64,000 nt of DNA from positions 1-64,000 of the forward strand of contig NZ_MIEK01000001.1 of assembly GCF_001742285.1 (NCBI RefSeq). The letters run 5' to 3'. Position 1 is the stretch's first letter. Every line of letters starts with the position of its first letter. Below are positions 28,571 to 37,492 of the stretch, piece after piece. The notes under the pieces are model-generated. The model saw only the letters and a list, made by a program, of their open reading frames with translations. It ran no database searches and had not been told where the DNA came from. Origin of the DNA: Enterococcus rivorum. GTDB lineage: Bacteria > Bacillota > Bacilli > Lactobacillales > Enterococcaceae. The position numbers were made by a program, and so were the translations under genes.

Positions 28571-28921
28571 CTACTCTTCTAAGATAATCTGTCCAACAGC
28601 TATTGTATCAGTATGTGAAATAGAAACAAATACTGAACCTGAATGAGGTGATTTAGTTACTTTAGGAGCACCACTTCTTTCTTTTAATATTTCTATGTCT
28701 TGAAACCCCACAGATCCAATCCCTGTTCCTAGAGCTTTTGAAAAAGCCTCTTTACATGCAAAACGTCCTGCTAAAAATTCTACTTGACGCCTGTATGACA
28801 AACTTTCAAAAAGTATCAACTCTTTATCAGTTAAAACTCTTTTTACAAAAGACGACTTCTCTGATACTATTTTTTCAATTCTGGAGAGTTCTACAATGTC
28901 AATTCCAATTCCTTTTATCAT
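28571..28921 (-). CDS. acpS: Holo-[acyl-carrier-protein] synthase
   Basis: The 116-residue enzyme transfers 4'-phosphopantetheine from CoA to the serine of apo-ACP. The signatures IKGIGIDIVELSRIEKI (Mg-binding Asp) and FLAGRFACKEAFSKALGTGI are complete, and VFVSISHTD is in place. Length is normal. The ATG at 28921 follows an AGAGGG sequence. A TGaTAAAAT extended -10 lies about 40 bp upstream. It is first in the operon with alr and mazF. Confidence 0.96.
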   Translation of the reverse strand: MIKGIGIDIVELSRIEKIVSEKSSFVKRVLTDKELILFESLSYRRQVEFLAGRFACKEAFSKALGTGIGSVGFQDIEILKERSGAPKVTKSPHSGSVFVSISHTDTIAVGQIILEE

Positions 28922-28961
28922 TTTCTTTGAGCCCTCTTTTTGAATTTAATAAATTAACTCT

Positions 28962-28970
28962 ATTTTATCA
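28962..28970 (-). promoter_or_regulatory. Extended -10 promoter of the acpS operon
   Basis: TGATAAAAT on the minus strand (TAAAAT at 28962-28967) is an extended -10 box about 40 bp before acpS. The -35 region is weak (TGGAAA at a 16-bp spacing). Confidence 0.45.
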
Positions 28971-29007
28971 AATTTTCACAAATTTTCCATACATTATTGC
29001 AAAATTA

Positions 29008-29049
29008 ACAAAAATGAAAGTTCCTCTTCGAAAAGAGGAACTTTCATTT
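29008..29049 (-). terminator. Strong terminator after cshA
   Basis: A perfect 17-bp stem (arms 29012-29028 and 29033-29049) around a UUCG loop on the minus strand, followed by UUUUUG. It separates cshA from the acpS operon. Confidence 0.9.
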
Positions 29050-29061
29050 CATTTTTTGAGC

Positions 29062-30576
29062 CTAGTTGCCACGGATGACAAACCCTCTTTTTTTATCGTT
29101 CGTTCGTTTTGATGAGCTTGAATTTTTATTTTTATTGTAGCCGCCACTGCCGCCTTTGTTGTTTTTACCACCGCGGTAGCTACCGTTTCCGTCTTTACGT
29201 TTGCGGCTATTTCCGCCACCTTGACGATTATTTTTGTTGAATCCTTTTTTGTTTGATGGTAATGGACGTTCTGGCGTAATTTTAACCGGAACAGCATCTG
29301 TAGGATCTTTAGAAACTGTTTTTAATAATAATGCAGCTAAATCTTCAGCTGAATATTTTTCTAACAAGTTTTCAGCAGATGCAAGGTATTTTTCCAACCC
29401 ATTTTCTTCTAATTTTGTTTCAACTGTTTCAATTGCAGCACCTAATTGACCTTTAAATGCTTCTGTTTCACTTGGTGGACGTAATGGTGTCATACGTTTT
29501 TTTGTTAACTCTTCAATAACATGTAGGTAGCCCATTTCATTTGGTGTTACAAATGTTACAGACATTCCGCCTTTTCCAGCACGTCCTGTACGACCAATAC
29601 GGTGAACATAGCTTTCTGGATCTTGTGGAATATCATAGTTGTAAACATGAGTAACGCCAGAAATATCCAAACCACGAGCGGCAACGTCAGTCGCAACTAG
29701 AATATCCAAGTTTCCACCTTTAAATGAACGTAAAACGCTCATTCTTTTTTGTTGTGATAAGTCACCATGGATTCCTTCAGCTTTATAGCCACGAGCTTCT
29801 AGGCCACGTGCTAGTTCATCTACACGACGTTTTGTACGACCAAATACGATTGTTAATTCTGGTGTTTGCACATCTAATAAACGAGTCATAATATCAAATT
29901 TTTCAAAGTCTTTTGAACGAACGTAATATTGATCGATTAAATCAGCAGTCATTTCTTTTGCTTTGATTTTTACATGATGTGGATCATTCATGAATTTCAC
30001 ACCAATATTTTTAATCGCAGCTGGCATTGTTGCAGAAAATAGTAATGTTTGACGTTCAGATGGTACTTTTGAAATAATTTTTTCAATGTCTTCCAAGAAT
30101 CCCATATTCAACATTTCATCTGCTTCATCTAATACTAACGTTTCAACGGTTTCTAGTTTTAACGTACGACGATTGATGTGATCTAATAGACGTCCTGGTG
30201 TTCCAACTACAATATGTGGATTTTCTTTCAGTCCGCGAATTTGGCGACCGATATCTGCTCCACCATAGACAGCTTGAACACGAATCTTTTTGTCTCTTCC
30301 TAAGCGATACAATTCTTCTTGTGTTTGGATAGCTAATTCACGTGTTGGTGCAATAACTAGTCCTTGAAGTGAACGATTTTGTGTATCAATTTTGTTAAGC
30401 ATTGGTAATCCAAATGCAGCTGTTTTACCAGTACCTGTTTGCGCTTGACCGATAACGTCTTTTCCTTCTAATGCTAATGGAATTGTTTCTTCCTGAATGG
30501 GTGTTGCTTCCTCAAAACCTGAACGTTCGACTGCTGTTAATAATTCTTGTGCTAAACCAAGTTCTCTAAATTTCAA
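29062..30576 (-). CDS. cshA: DEAD-box RNA helicase CshA
   Basis: The 504-residue ATP-dependent RNA helicase contributes to RNA decay and cold adaptation. Q-motif and Walker A ([14 protein letters not shown]), the DEAD box ([13 protein letters not shown]), SAT, and motif VI ([15 protein letters not shown]) are all present. The C-terminus is a Gly-, Asn- and Lys-rich RNA-binding tail. The start is TTG at 30576, seven bases from AGGAGG; the longer frame has no such site. About 360 nt of leader lies between the predicted promoter and the gene, with a 10-bp hairpin just upstream of the ribosome-binding site. Confidence 0.94.
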   Translation of the reverse strand: MKFRELGLAQELLTAVERSGFEEATPIQEETIPLALEGKDVIGQAQTGTGKTAAFGLPMLNKIDTQNRSLQGLVIAPTRELAIQTQEELYRLGRDKKIRVQAVYGGADIGRQIRGLKENPHIVVGTPGRLLDHINRRTLKLETVETLVLDEADEMLNMGFLEDIEKIISKVPSERQTLLFSATMPAAIKNIGVKFMNDPHHVKIKAKEMTADLIDQYYVRSKDFEKFDIMTRLLDVQTPELTIVFGRTKRRVDELARGLEARGYKAEGIHGDLSQQKRMSVLRSFKGGNLDILVATDVAARGLDISGVTHVYNYDIPQDPESYVHRIGRTGRAGKGGMSVTFVTPNEMGYLHVIEELTKKRMTPLRPPSETEAFKGQLGAAIETVETKLEENGLEKYLASAENLLEKYSAEDLAALLLKTVSKDPTDAVPVKITPERPLPSNKKGFNKNNRQGGGNSRKRKDGNGSYRGGKNNKGGSGGYNKNKNSSSSKRTNDKKRGFVIRGN

Positions 30577-30971
30577 ATGATATCCTCCTAGATTTGTTGT
30601 TATTAGAAAAAGACTCATTTTTTTCTTTTTCTAAATTTGAAGGTGATTTTACATTTATCAGTATCGAAAGAATTGTGAATTGACCCTATATCTTCAATTT
30701 TAGATTTCCTCTACTTTGAATGAGAGCGTTTCTTCTCTCTTCATAACATGTGCATGGTACATGGCTTTATAGAGTAATCCCAATGCTTTCTAATTGATTT
30801 TACCGAAAAATCCACCTTATGAAGTTCTATGGCACTAGAAAAGCCAAACGATGTCGTTCAGCTCTTTTACTTTTTATATGATAGAAAATAGTTTTCCTTC
30901 TTTGCTATCTTTCTTGTCACTTCAATCTTTCGGCAATAGGTCATTCTATCATAGATTTGTATTTTCAGCAA
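30577..30971 (-). promoter_or_regulatory. Long 5' leader and promoter of cshA
   Basis: A promoter TTGCTG (30966-30971)-N17-TAGAAT (30943-30948), preceded by an extended TG, gives a transcript starting near 30936. The leader of about 360 nt has no open frame of note. A perfect stem TTAGAAAAAG (30603-30612) / CTTTTTCTAA (30625-30634) lies about 15 nt before the Shine-Dalgarno, and GAGAG/CTCTC forms another hairpin further up. Cold-shock genes often have such structured leaders. Confidence 0.6.
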
Positions 30972-30989
30972 GTTTATTGGTTTTCATTT

Positions 30990-32360
30990 TCAAGAAGTTA
31001 GTTCACTAACTACTTGATTTAATCCCATCCCATTACTTGCTTTTAAAACAACCATATCATTGGCTTTCAATGTTGTCTTTAATTTATCTATCAATTCTCT
31101 TTTTTCTTCTTTAGTAAAATAAAATAAATTCTCTGGCGAATATTTTCCAACTAGTTCTAAATATAGCTCTTTCATTACTTCTCCATAGACGAAAACAGTT
31201 GAAATTTCTGATGGATTTAAGAAAGCACTCATCGAACGATGCATTTCCCCTTCATCAGGTCCAAGCTCTAACATATCTCCTAAGACAGCCACTCGGTTCC
31301 CAGTTGTAGGCATTTGGCAAAAACTTTCTAATACTAAGCCCATGGCAGTAGGATTTGCATTATAAACATCACTTAAAATTTCTATTCCTTCTGGTGATTT
31401 AAGCCATTCTGTTCGATTTTTTGTCAATTGAAAAGAAGCTAAACCACGAGTAATTTCTGCTTCTGTCAAACCATACCAACGACCAATCGCAATGGCAATG
31501 AGTGCATTGGTTACGTTATAGCTTCCTGGTACAGGAATCGAAAATAGCGAATCTAATCCTTTCACACGAAAAATCGTCTTTTCTTTTTCTAGCGTAATCG
31601 TTTCGGCTGTGTAATCTGCGTCCTTTTCCAGACCAAAGGTTTCTACTTTTTGAGTTACATTTTTTAAAATTGGTAATAATAATGGTTCGTTCTCCGGAAC
31701 AATTAACAGACCATTTAAGGATAGCCCCGCTACAATTTCCATTTTTGTTTGCGCAATACCTTCTCGAGAACCTAAATTTTCAACATGAGCCTCTCCAATC
31801 ATTGTAATCGCAGCAACTTCTGGACGAGCTAATTTCGATAGAAAAGAAATTTCTCCCGCATGATCCATGCCCATTTCAAGGATTAATTTTTCTGTATTAT
31901 CTGGCATTTGCAAAATGGTGTATGGCAAACCGATATCATTATTGTAGTTACCTTGCGTTTTATACGTATGGAACTTTTCAGAGAGAACCGCTTCTGTCAT
32001 ATCTTTAGTCGTTGTTTTACCATTACTTCCAGTTATCGCAATCACTGAAGGGGCTTTTTTTAATACGTAGTAAACTGCTAATTCTTGCATAGCACTTAAA
32101 GTATCTTCTACTTGTATAATCGGAAACCCTTCTGGGGCTAAATCTTCTGACCAACTCCAAAAAGTTGCTTTAGCTCCTTTTTCGATTGCTCCGTTAATGA
32201 ACTTGTGCCCATCGCTTTCTCCTTTTAACGGAACGAACAGATCTCCTAATTTCATTTTGCGACTATCAAATTCGACTCCTACCACTTCAAAATTAGGCCA
32301 TTTTTTCCAATCATTTGTTGCTTGTACCGCTTGAGCAATTTCCCAAAAAGTAAGTTCCAT
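30990..32360 (-). CDS. murF: UDP-N-acetylmuramoyl-tripeptide--D-alanyl-D-alanine ligase
   Basis: The 456-residue ligase adds D-Ala-D-Ala to UDP-MurNAc-tripeptide, the last cytoplasmic step of peptidoglycan precursor synthesis. The N-terminal Mur domain contains FDSRKMKLGDLFVPLKGE, the ATP loop is IAITGSNGKTTTKDM, and the C-terminal domain has LSDVYNANPTAM. The ATG at 32360 follows AAGGAG. It lies downstream of ddl, which makes its dipeptide substrate, with a 224-bp spacer containing a dispersed-repeat fragment. Confidence 0.96.
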   Translation of the reverse strand: MELTFWEIAQAVQATNDWKKWPNFEVVGVEFDSRKMKLGDLFVPLKGESDGHKFINGAIEKGAKATFWSWSEDLAPEGFPIIQVEDTLSAMQELAVYYVLKKAPSVIAITGSNGKTTTKDMTEAVLSEKFHTYKTQGNYNNDIGLPYTILQMPDNTEKLILEMGMDHAGEISFLSKLARPEVAAITMIGEAHVENLGSREGIAQTKMEIVAGLSLNGLLIVPENEPLLLPILKNVTQKVETFGLEKDADYTAETITLEKEKTIFRVKGLDSLFSIPVPGSYNVTNALIAIAIGRWYGLTEAEITRGLASFQLTKNRTEWLKSPEGIEILSDVYNANPTAMGLVLESFCQMPTTGNRVAVLGDMLELGPDEGEMHRSMSAFLNPSEISTVFVYGEVMKELYLELVGKYSPENLFYFTKEEKRELIDKLKTTLKANDMVVLKASNGMGLNQVVSELTS

Positions 32361-32584
32361 TATTTTTTTCTCCTTCTAAAAAACGACTATATAGTAAAAA
32401 CAGAAGCAATTAGCTAATAATTCAAGTAAAACAATAAATATCGACTGAACACTTTGAAACAGTTTGCTTTCCATTTCGTGTGCTTCTATCAATTATTATC
32501 CATTTTCCTGACTTATCAGAGCAAATCGCTTCTGTCCAATCTCTCAATATCCAACTATTTAGGAAATGGTCATTCTTATCCTAG
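32361..32584. other. Spacer between ddl and murF with repeat-like segment
   Basis: The spacer contains a large imperfect inverted repeat (CCATTTCCT near 32565 against AGGAAAATGG near 32500 on the minus strand) enclosing the 16-mer CTTCTGTCCAATCTCT at 32529-32544. An exact copy of the 16-mer occurs at 58010-58025. No convincing separate murF promoter is visible, so murF may be read from ddl. Confidence 0.5.
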
Positions 32585-33655
32585 TTAGTTCTTAAAAAAT
32601 TCTTGTCTTTGTTTAAATCGATTCAGCCCTAGTTGAATCAGTTCTTCAATTAAGTCACCATATTTTAAGCCCATATTCTCCCAAAGTAAAGGATACATAC
32701 TGAATTGAGTAAAACCTGGCATTGTATTAAGCTCATTTAAAAACAGCTCGTTTTTGTTAGTTAAAAAGAAATCACAACGACTTAGGCCACTTCCGTCTAA
32801 GATTGTGTATGCTTTCTTAGCAGATTCTTGCGCTTTTTGGTGAACCTCATCTGGAATTTCAGCAGGAATTTGCATCGTAATTTGATTATCAATATATTTG
32901 GAATTGTAATCATAAAACTCTACATCTTTCACAATTTCACCTGCTAAGGTCGTTCTCACGTCTTCATTCCCTAGAATTGCAATTTCAATTTCTCTTGCTT
33001 CTAGCCCTTGTTCAACAATGGCTCTTGAATCATAACGGTAGGCTTCTTCCAAAGCATTTTGTAATTCTTCTCGATTCTCTGCTTTACTAATGCCGACACT
33101 TGAACCTAGATTAGCTGGTTTAACAAATACAGGATAAATTAATGAACCTTCACATTGTTCAAAAATTTTCTTAGGATTTTCTTTCCATTGACTCTTTAGA
33201 ACAGGAACAAATGGTACTTGCTGAATTCCTGCTGCTTGTAATAAATACTTCGTCATTATCTTGTCCATTGCTGTCGCACTAGCTAAAACTCCAGCTCCAA
33301 CATAGGGCATTCCTAGTACTTCTAAAAAGCCTTGAATCGTTCCATCTTCACCATTTGGACCATGTAAAACAGGAAAGACAATCGCTTCTTCCTCTTTAAT
33401 TTCACATGGAGAAATCAACTGACCTGTAATAACTTTCGCGTCATTGCCTTGTTCTGCCCAATTTAAGTGAAGGACATCTTCATTTTCAGGTTTTTCAGCC
33501 AACAATGGTCCCTTAACCCAATCTCCATCTTTACTAATAAATACTAATTGAACTTGATAATAATTATAGTATATTGCATTTAAAACAGAGTAGGCAGATA
33601 ACAACGAAACATCATGCTCTCCACTTCTGCCACCATACAGCAAAATAATCTTCAA
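32585..33655 (-). CDS. ddl: D-alanine--D-alanine ligase
   Basis: The 356-residue ATP-grasp enzyme joins two D-alanines. The N-terminal block LLYGGRSGEHDVSLLSA, FPVLHGPNGEDGTIQGFLE, FVKPANLGSSVGISKA, and the C-terminal LNELNTMPGFTQFSMYP motif are intact. The omega-loop segment EFYDYNSKYID has the Tyr of true D-Ala-D-Ala ligases rather than the pattern of VanA-type D-lactate ligases, so this copy specifies vancomycin-susceptible precursors. The start is TTG at 33655 behind AGGAGG. An extended -10 lies upstream. Confidence 0.96.
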   Translation of the reverse strand: MKIILLYGGRSGEHDVSLLSAYSVLNAIYYNYYQVQLVFISKDGDWVKGPLLAEKPENEDVLHLNWAEQGNDAKVITGQLISPCEIKEEEAIVFPVLHGPNGEDGTIQGFLEVLGMPYVGAGVLASATAMDKIMTKYLLQAAGIQQVPFVPVLKSQWKENPKKIFEQCEGSLIYPVFVKPANLGSSVGISKAENREELQNALEEAYRYDSRAIVEQGLEAREIEIAILGNEDVRTTLAGEIVKDVEFYDYNSKYIDNQITMQIPAEIPDEVHQKAQESAKKAYTILDGSGLSRCDFFLTNKNELFLNELNTMPGFTQFSMYPLLWENMGLKYGDLIEELIQLGLNRFKQRQEFFKN

Positions 33656-33915
33656 ATGCTTTTCCTCCTATACTTCAATCTGTTCCTTGATTAAAACACT
33701 CTTTCATATTTTAGCATAAAAGCGCTATTTATAATAGGAACGATCAAAAATAATTGCTTATGCATTCTCTAAAAAAACGAGAGATTATAATGTAAACTTT
33801 TTTTCCATATTTTTCAAGTTTTTTTAAGAAAAAGATTCTCTAAATTTTCTATAGCAGGTAATTTATTGCCATCTTTTTAAAAAGAAAAAATAACTATGAC
33901 AGTTTTTTGTGACCA
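33656..33915 (-). promoter_or_regulatory. Spacer with ddl promoter candidates
   Basis: The AT-rich spacer carries TGCTAAAAT near 33711-33719 (extended -10) about 55 bp before ddl, and a TATAAT farther up near 33790. Neither has a good -35 box. No open frame is visible. Confidence 0.35.
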
Positions 33916-34356
33916 TCATCTTTCAATCATCAGCATGAGTTGTTGCTTAAATTGTTCTCTATTTTCAGCAGTGAAAGGTTTTGGTCCTTTAGTTCGTCCA
34001 CCACTCTTTCTTACTTTTGCACTGAAATATCGCTGTTCTAGTAAGCCATCAATCGTTTCTATCGTATATTCTCGTCCAAGCTGATGAAGAACTGAAACAC
34101 CTTTTGGTAAGACTAATGAAGCTAGTCCATAATCTTGTGTAATCAGTAAATCACCTTTTTGGACTAGTTGCACAATTTTATAATCAGCAGCATCGGAGCC
34201 TTTATCCACATAAACAAAAGAAACATTTTCAGGGTATTCTTTTAATGAGTAATGGTCAATACTAGTGACAATTATTACCTCTAATTGGTACTTTAACGCT
34301 ACTTCAATTGTTGTATCTTTTACTGGTGAACCATCACCATCAATAAAAATCCTCAT
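33916..34356 (-). CDS. YaiI/YqxD family protein (UPF0178, DUF188)
   Basis: The 146-residue protein starts MRIFIDGDGSPVKD and contains YVDKGSDAADYKIV, GDLLITQDYGLASLVLPKG and the C-terminal SGGRTKGPKPFTAENREQF, all diagnostic of the YaiI/YqxD family. The conserved aspartates resemble those of PIN-like nucleases, but the family has no established function. The ATG at 34356 follows AAGGGG, 24 bp after the GyrB-like gene, so the two are probably co-transcribed. Confidence 0.9.
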   Translation of the reverse strand: MRIFIDGDGSPVKDTTIEVALKYQLEVIIVTSIDHYSLKEYPENVSFVYVDKGSDAADYKIVQLVQKGDLLITQDYGLASLVLPKGVSVLHQLGREYTIETIDGLLEQRYFSAKVRKSGGRTKGPKPFTAENREQFKQQLMLMIER

Positions 34357-34380
34357 TGCTGAATTCCCCTTACTACTCTC

Positions 34381-35388
34381 CTAGCTCAAATACCAAGCAG
34401 GATGTCTTTTTAGAAATAATGATATTTCTTCAAAAGCTGATTCTCTTACAATTTTATACAACTCTGGATTTCTGATTTTCTTTTTTACAGCGCCAACATA
34501 ACGAGGACGCTTGACATCGATTGAAAGAACCAAATCAAATCTTTCAGTAAAATTATCTGTCGTCAAATATTTTAATCGATTGGTTTCTTCTAAAAATTGA
34601 TTGACAGCATCCACAGCTCCATGTATAAAGCCATCCAAATGAGTCCCTCCATCTGAAGGTAAATGGCCATTAACAAAGCTATCCTGAATACTCGCTGAAC
34701 TATTTTTTGAAATGACTGCTTGAATTTTAACGTTTTCTCTCGTCGTATTAATCACAATCGGTTGCCCACCACGAGTAATACTATCATCTTTTTGGAAAAT
34801 ATATTCTACTAATCCTTGAGTATAATGAAAAACATTTTTTTGTTGCCCACCGTCTGTCAATGATATTTTCAGTCCACTATTGAGCATAGCCAATTCTTGA
34901 CATCGATTAAATAAAACAAAGTAAGAGAGTGGTTTATTTCCAAATATTTCTTTATTAGGGGTAAAGGCAAGCTCGATCCGTTCTGTTTCTTCATCAGATG
35001 GAATCAACACTTTTTGCTTTAAAAGCCCATCATTGTATATTTGAATTACTCGTTTTCCCTTTGTTTCTACACCGAAACCCATTTGTTCTGACAATGCGTT
35101 GACTACAGCTAAAAATAAGTAGGGGGATGCCGCTCCTACCTTTTCCTTTTCTAAAAAAAAGTCTTTTTCTGTATAATAAGAAAAAATGATTTGTTTTTCC
35201 GAGAGTTCGATTGCTAAATCGGCAGTACCAATATTTTTGGCTAATTCTAGTAGGTTATCTAAAGCTTGTAAAATCAAGCTTTCCATACCTGCTTGTCCTG
35301 TTGCTCCAAGAAACATTCCTGGTCTTTTTTGAATATTTTCTTTTAGCAGTTCATCCTCTAGTACTTGCCAAATATTTTCTTTCGTCAT
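34381..35388 (-). CDS. Degenerate GyrB/ParE-like ATPase and transducer protein without TOPRIM
   Basis: The 335-residue protein matches the N-terminal half of topoisomerase II B subunits. QKRPGMFLGATGQAGMESLI corresponds to the ParE RKRPGMYIGST segment, AVVNALSEQMGFGVETKGKR to the end of the G-rich ATP lid, and LAMLNSGLKISLTDGGQQ to the start of the transducer. GGTHLDGFIHGAVDAVNQF and DLVLSIDVKRPRYVGAVKKK cover the rest of the transducer. The magnesium-ligand region DNGRGIP and the GLHGVG lid loop are absent (IIFSYYTEKDFF and VGAASPYLFL take their place), and there is no TOPRIM domain. ATPase and DNA cleavage are therefore unlikely. The ATG at 35388 follows GGAGGGG. A promoter lies upstream. 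Confidence 0.75.
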   Translation of the reverse strand: MTKENIWQVLEDELLKENIQKRPGMFLGATGQAGMESLILQALDNLLELAKNIGTADLAIELSEKQIIFSYYTEKDFFLEKEKVGAASPYLFLAVVNALSEQMGFGVETKGKRVIQIYNDGLLKQKVLIPSDEETERIELAFTPNKEIFGNKPLSYFVLFNRCQELAMLNSGLKISLTDGGQQKNVFHYTQGLVEYIFQKDDSITRGGQPIVINTTRENVKIQAVISKNSSASIQDSFVNGHLPSDGGTHLDGFIHGAVDAVNQFLEETNRLKYLTTDNFTERFDLVLSIDVKRPRYVGAVKKKIRNPELYKIVRESAFEEISLFLKRHPAWYLS

Positions 35389-35454
35389 GTCTAGCCCCTC
35401 CTACAAACACTATTTTTCCTATCACTAGATAGTCTCTGCTTCATTACTACTCCT

Positions 35455-35483
35455 AGCATAACAATTTATTCAGCTCACGTAAA
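35455..35483 (-). promoter_or_regulatory. Promoter of the GyrB-like gene
   Basis: TTTACG (35478-35483) and TATGCT (35455-35460) are 17 bp apart on the minus strand, about 60 bp before the start codon. Confidence 0.55.
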
Positions 35484-35516
35484 TAAATTATCCACTCCTG
35501 TCTATCATTATAATGA

Positions 35517-35575
35517 AAAAAAGACTAGAACGGAAGTAGCATGATTCATTTCACACTACTTATTCTAATCTTTTC
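35517..35575 (-). terminator. Terminator of the amino-sugar island
   Basis: TTAGAA and AGTAG on the minus strand pair with CTACT and TTCTA in an imperfect long stem, followed by seven U residues at 35518-35524. It lies 39 bp past the aldolase gene. Confidence 0.75.
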
Positions 35576-35613
35576 AATCATTATTGCTTCAAAAATAGAT
35601 TAAGCTACTCTTC

Positions 35614-36354
35614 TTATTTTAAGGTCTTCTTCATCATGTCAAGTAATGTTTTAACGTCTTCTGGGCGAGTATCTCCTGTACTTGAATCAATAATCGAGCT
35701 ATATACATGAGGAATAATTTTCTTCACGCCTGCATCTACTGCAATTTGTACGATTTCTTCAAAGTTTTCTAAATCAATTCCGCCAGTTGGTTCTAAATAG
35801 AAGTCATATTTCGCACAAGCTTCTGCTACAGCTTTGTATTCTTCAATATGAGCTAATCCTTTCATTGGGAAATACTTGATTGAGCTTCCACCCATATCTT
35901 TCAATAATTTAATCGCTGTTTCAATTGATACCTCGCCAGCAGGAGCTAATGAACTTAGTGGACCTGTTGCAATATTAACAATCCCTACTTTTCCTGTAGG
36001 TGAAACCAATCCATTAACAATTGTTTCATCTTGTCCTAATAATGCACGGGATGTTCCGACGCCTGTAAAGACTTGGTTCACATGTTGTGGTTGTAACTCT
36101 TTAGAGATTCTTGATACCATTTGGCTTTGATTCGGATCTCCTGCGCCTAAACCAACAGATAAAGCATTGTTCGTAGCTGCAGCATATTTTTTCATATCTT
36201 CAATGGCCGCTTCATCGGTAGCATAGTTTTTTGATAAAACACCTAATACAATATGACCATCGGCTGCTTCATAACAGGCTTTGGCATTCTCCACTGAATT
36301 GGCTAAAACATTCAAACAAAGACGATTTTCTAAATAGTTTGGTGTTACTGACAT
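35614..36354 (-). CDS. DgaF-like 2-dehydro-3-deoxy-phosphogluconate aldolase
   Basis: The 246-residue protein belongs to the KDGP aldolase family of Salmonella DgaF, with YLENRLCLNVLANSVENAKA at the start. IVNIATGPLSSLAPAGEVS and YFPMKGLAHIEEYKAVAEAC (Schiff-base Lys) lie in the centre, and FYLEPTGGIDLENFEEIVQI follows. It cleaves 2-keto-3-deoxy-6-phosphogluconate or a close analogue into pyruvate and glyceraldehyde 3-phosphate. The ATG at 36354 follows a GAGGG sequence. It is the last gene of the island, 34 bp past the DgaE-like lyase, in the order expected for the pathway. Confidence 0.88.
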   Translation of the reverse strand: MSVTPNYLENRLCLNVLANSVENAKACYEAADGHIVLGVLSKNYATDEAAIEDMKKYAAATNNALSVGLGAGDPNQSQMVSRISKELQPQHVNQVFTGVGTSRALLGQDETIVNGLVSPTGKVGIVNIATGPLSSLAPAGEVSIETAIKLLKDMGGSSIKYFPMKGLAHIEEYKAVAEACAKYDFYLEPTGGIDLENFEEIVQIAVDAGVKKIIPHVYSSIIDSSTGDTRPEDVKTLLDMMKKTLK

Positions 36355-36388
36355 ATATTTCCCTCTTTTCTTTTAGTTAAACAATTAT

Positions 36389-37492
36389 TTAAGCATGTTC
36401 ATTCATAATTTCTTGCAATCGTTTCACAATTTTGCCCATTTCCTCTTGGTTTACTGAACGAATATCAAATTCGATAATTCCGTTATTTGCTTGATATTCC
36501 CGAGTATAGATCGCAGGACTTTTTTCTTTTAATTCTTGTATAATTTCTGTGGCTGTTTTAGATCCTGAAATTTTAAGGCTTGCTCGGAAAATATCTCTGC
36601 CAGCTCCATCTTGAACAACTTTTGCTTCAAGATTTTGAATTTCATTTAAGCTTTCAATAAATGGCCCTAAACGCCCTTTCATCGAGGTCCCTGATTCACT
36701 GCCGTTTTTCAAATAATCTTCAACCGCTTGGGTAAAGCCTAAAATGTTATCTTTGCCAATTTTCATAGCTCTGCCAATCCCTTTTCCTTGCAGACGAATC
36801 CATTCAATATAGCGTTTTTTCCCAATAACTAAACCAGCACTAGGACCTTCAATCGCTTTCGCTCCACTATAGATCACTAGATCTGCGCCAGCTTCAATAT
36901 AGGGAAATAAATCTTCTTCTGCAGCGGCATCGACAATTAATGGCAATTGATGTTTTTCAGCTACTTCAGCAATTTCTTTCACGCTTAACATGCTTTTTTG
37001 AACAGAGTGATGACTTTTAATATAAAGAATCGCTGCTGTTTGTTCTGTTATCATCATTTCCACATGTTCTGGTGAACACATATTAGCGTAACCAGCTTCT
37101 ACAACTTGTCCACCGCCTTGCGCCACCATCACTTCCACAGGAGTCCCATAATCTACATTGTGCCCTTTTGGTAAAATGATTTCACGTTTTGCTATTTTTT
37201 CAGTATATGGATGATACGCGTGAAATAGCGAGCCTTCACCAATTAAACCAGCAACACTTTGGGCAATTCCAGCTGATGCTGAAGACACTACTTGAGCATC
37301 TTCTACCTTTAATAAATTAGCCAAATAACGACCAGTCTGGATACTTAAATCGCTCATTTCAAAAAAGTGTTCGCCACCAAAACGTTGGGCAGCCAATACT
37401 GATTCTGAAACTTTTGATACACCTAAAATCGTCATGCGGCCAGAGGCATTAATTACTTCTTTTAAGTTAAATTTTTCATAACTAATTGTCAT
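36389..37492 (-). CDS. DgaE/SelA-like PLP-dependent ammonia-lyase
   Basis: This 367-residue PLP enzyme of the SelA-like fold resembles DgaE, which removes ammonia and water from D-glucosaminate 6-phosphate to give KDGP. The INASGRMTILGVSKVSESV start, VVSSASAGIAQSVAGLIG, IVDAAAEEDLFPYIEAGADL and the PLP-lysine in LVIYSGAKAIEGPSAGLV are all present. I chose the ATG at 37492 behind GGAGG; it overlaps the end of the amidohydrolase gene by 11 bp. With the aldolase downstream it forms the lower pathway from an amino-sugar acid phosphate to pyruvate. Confidence 0.88.
   Translation of the reverse strand: MTISYEKFNLKEVINASGRMTILGVSKVSESVLAAQRFGGEHFFEMSDLSIQTGRYLANLLKVEDAQVVSSASAGIAQSVAGLIGEGSLFHAYHPYTEKIAKREIILPKGHNVDYGTPVEVMVAQGGGQVVEAGYANMCSPEHVEMMITEQTAAILYIKSHHSVQKSMLSVKEIAEVAEKHQLPLIVDAAAEEDLFPYIEAGADLVIYSGAKAIEGPSAGLVIGKKRYIEWIRLQGKGIGRAMKIGKDNILGFTQAVEDYLKNGSESGTSMKGRLGPFIESLNEIQNLEAKVVQDGAGRDIFRASLKISGSKTATEIIQELKEKSPAIYTREYQANNGIIEFDIRSVNQEEMGKIVKRLQEIMNEHA

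Noticed and set aside
32585-33655. ddl as a D-Ala-D-Lac (VanA-type) ligase
   Set aside because: The omega-loop Tyr region and overall motifs are those of housekeeping D-Ala-D-Ala ligases, and no van genes are nearby.
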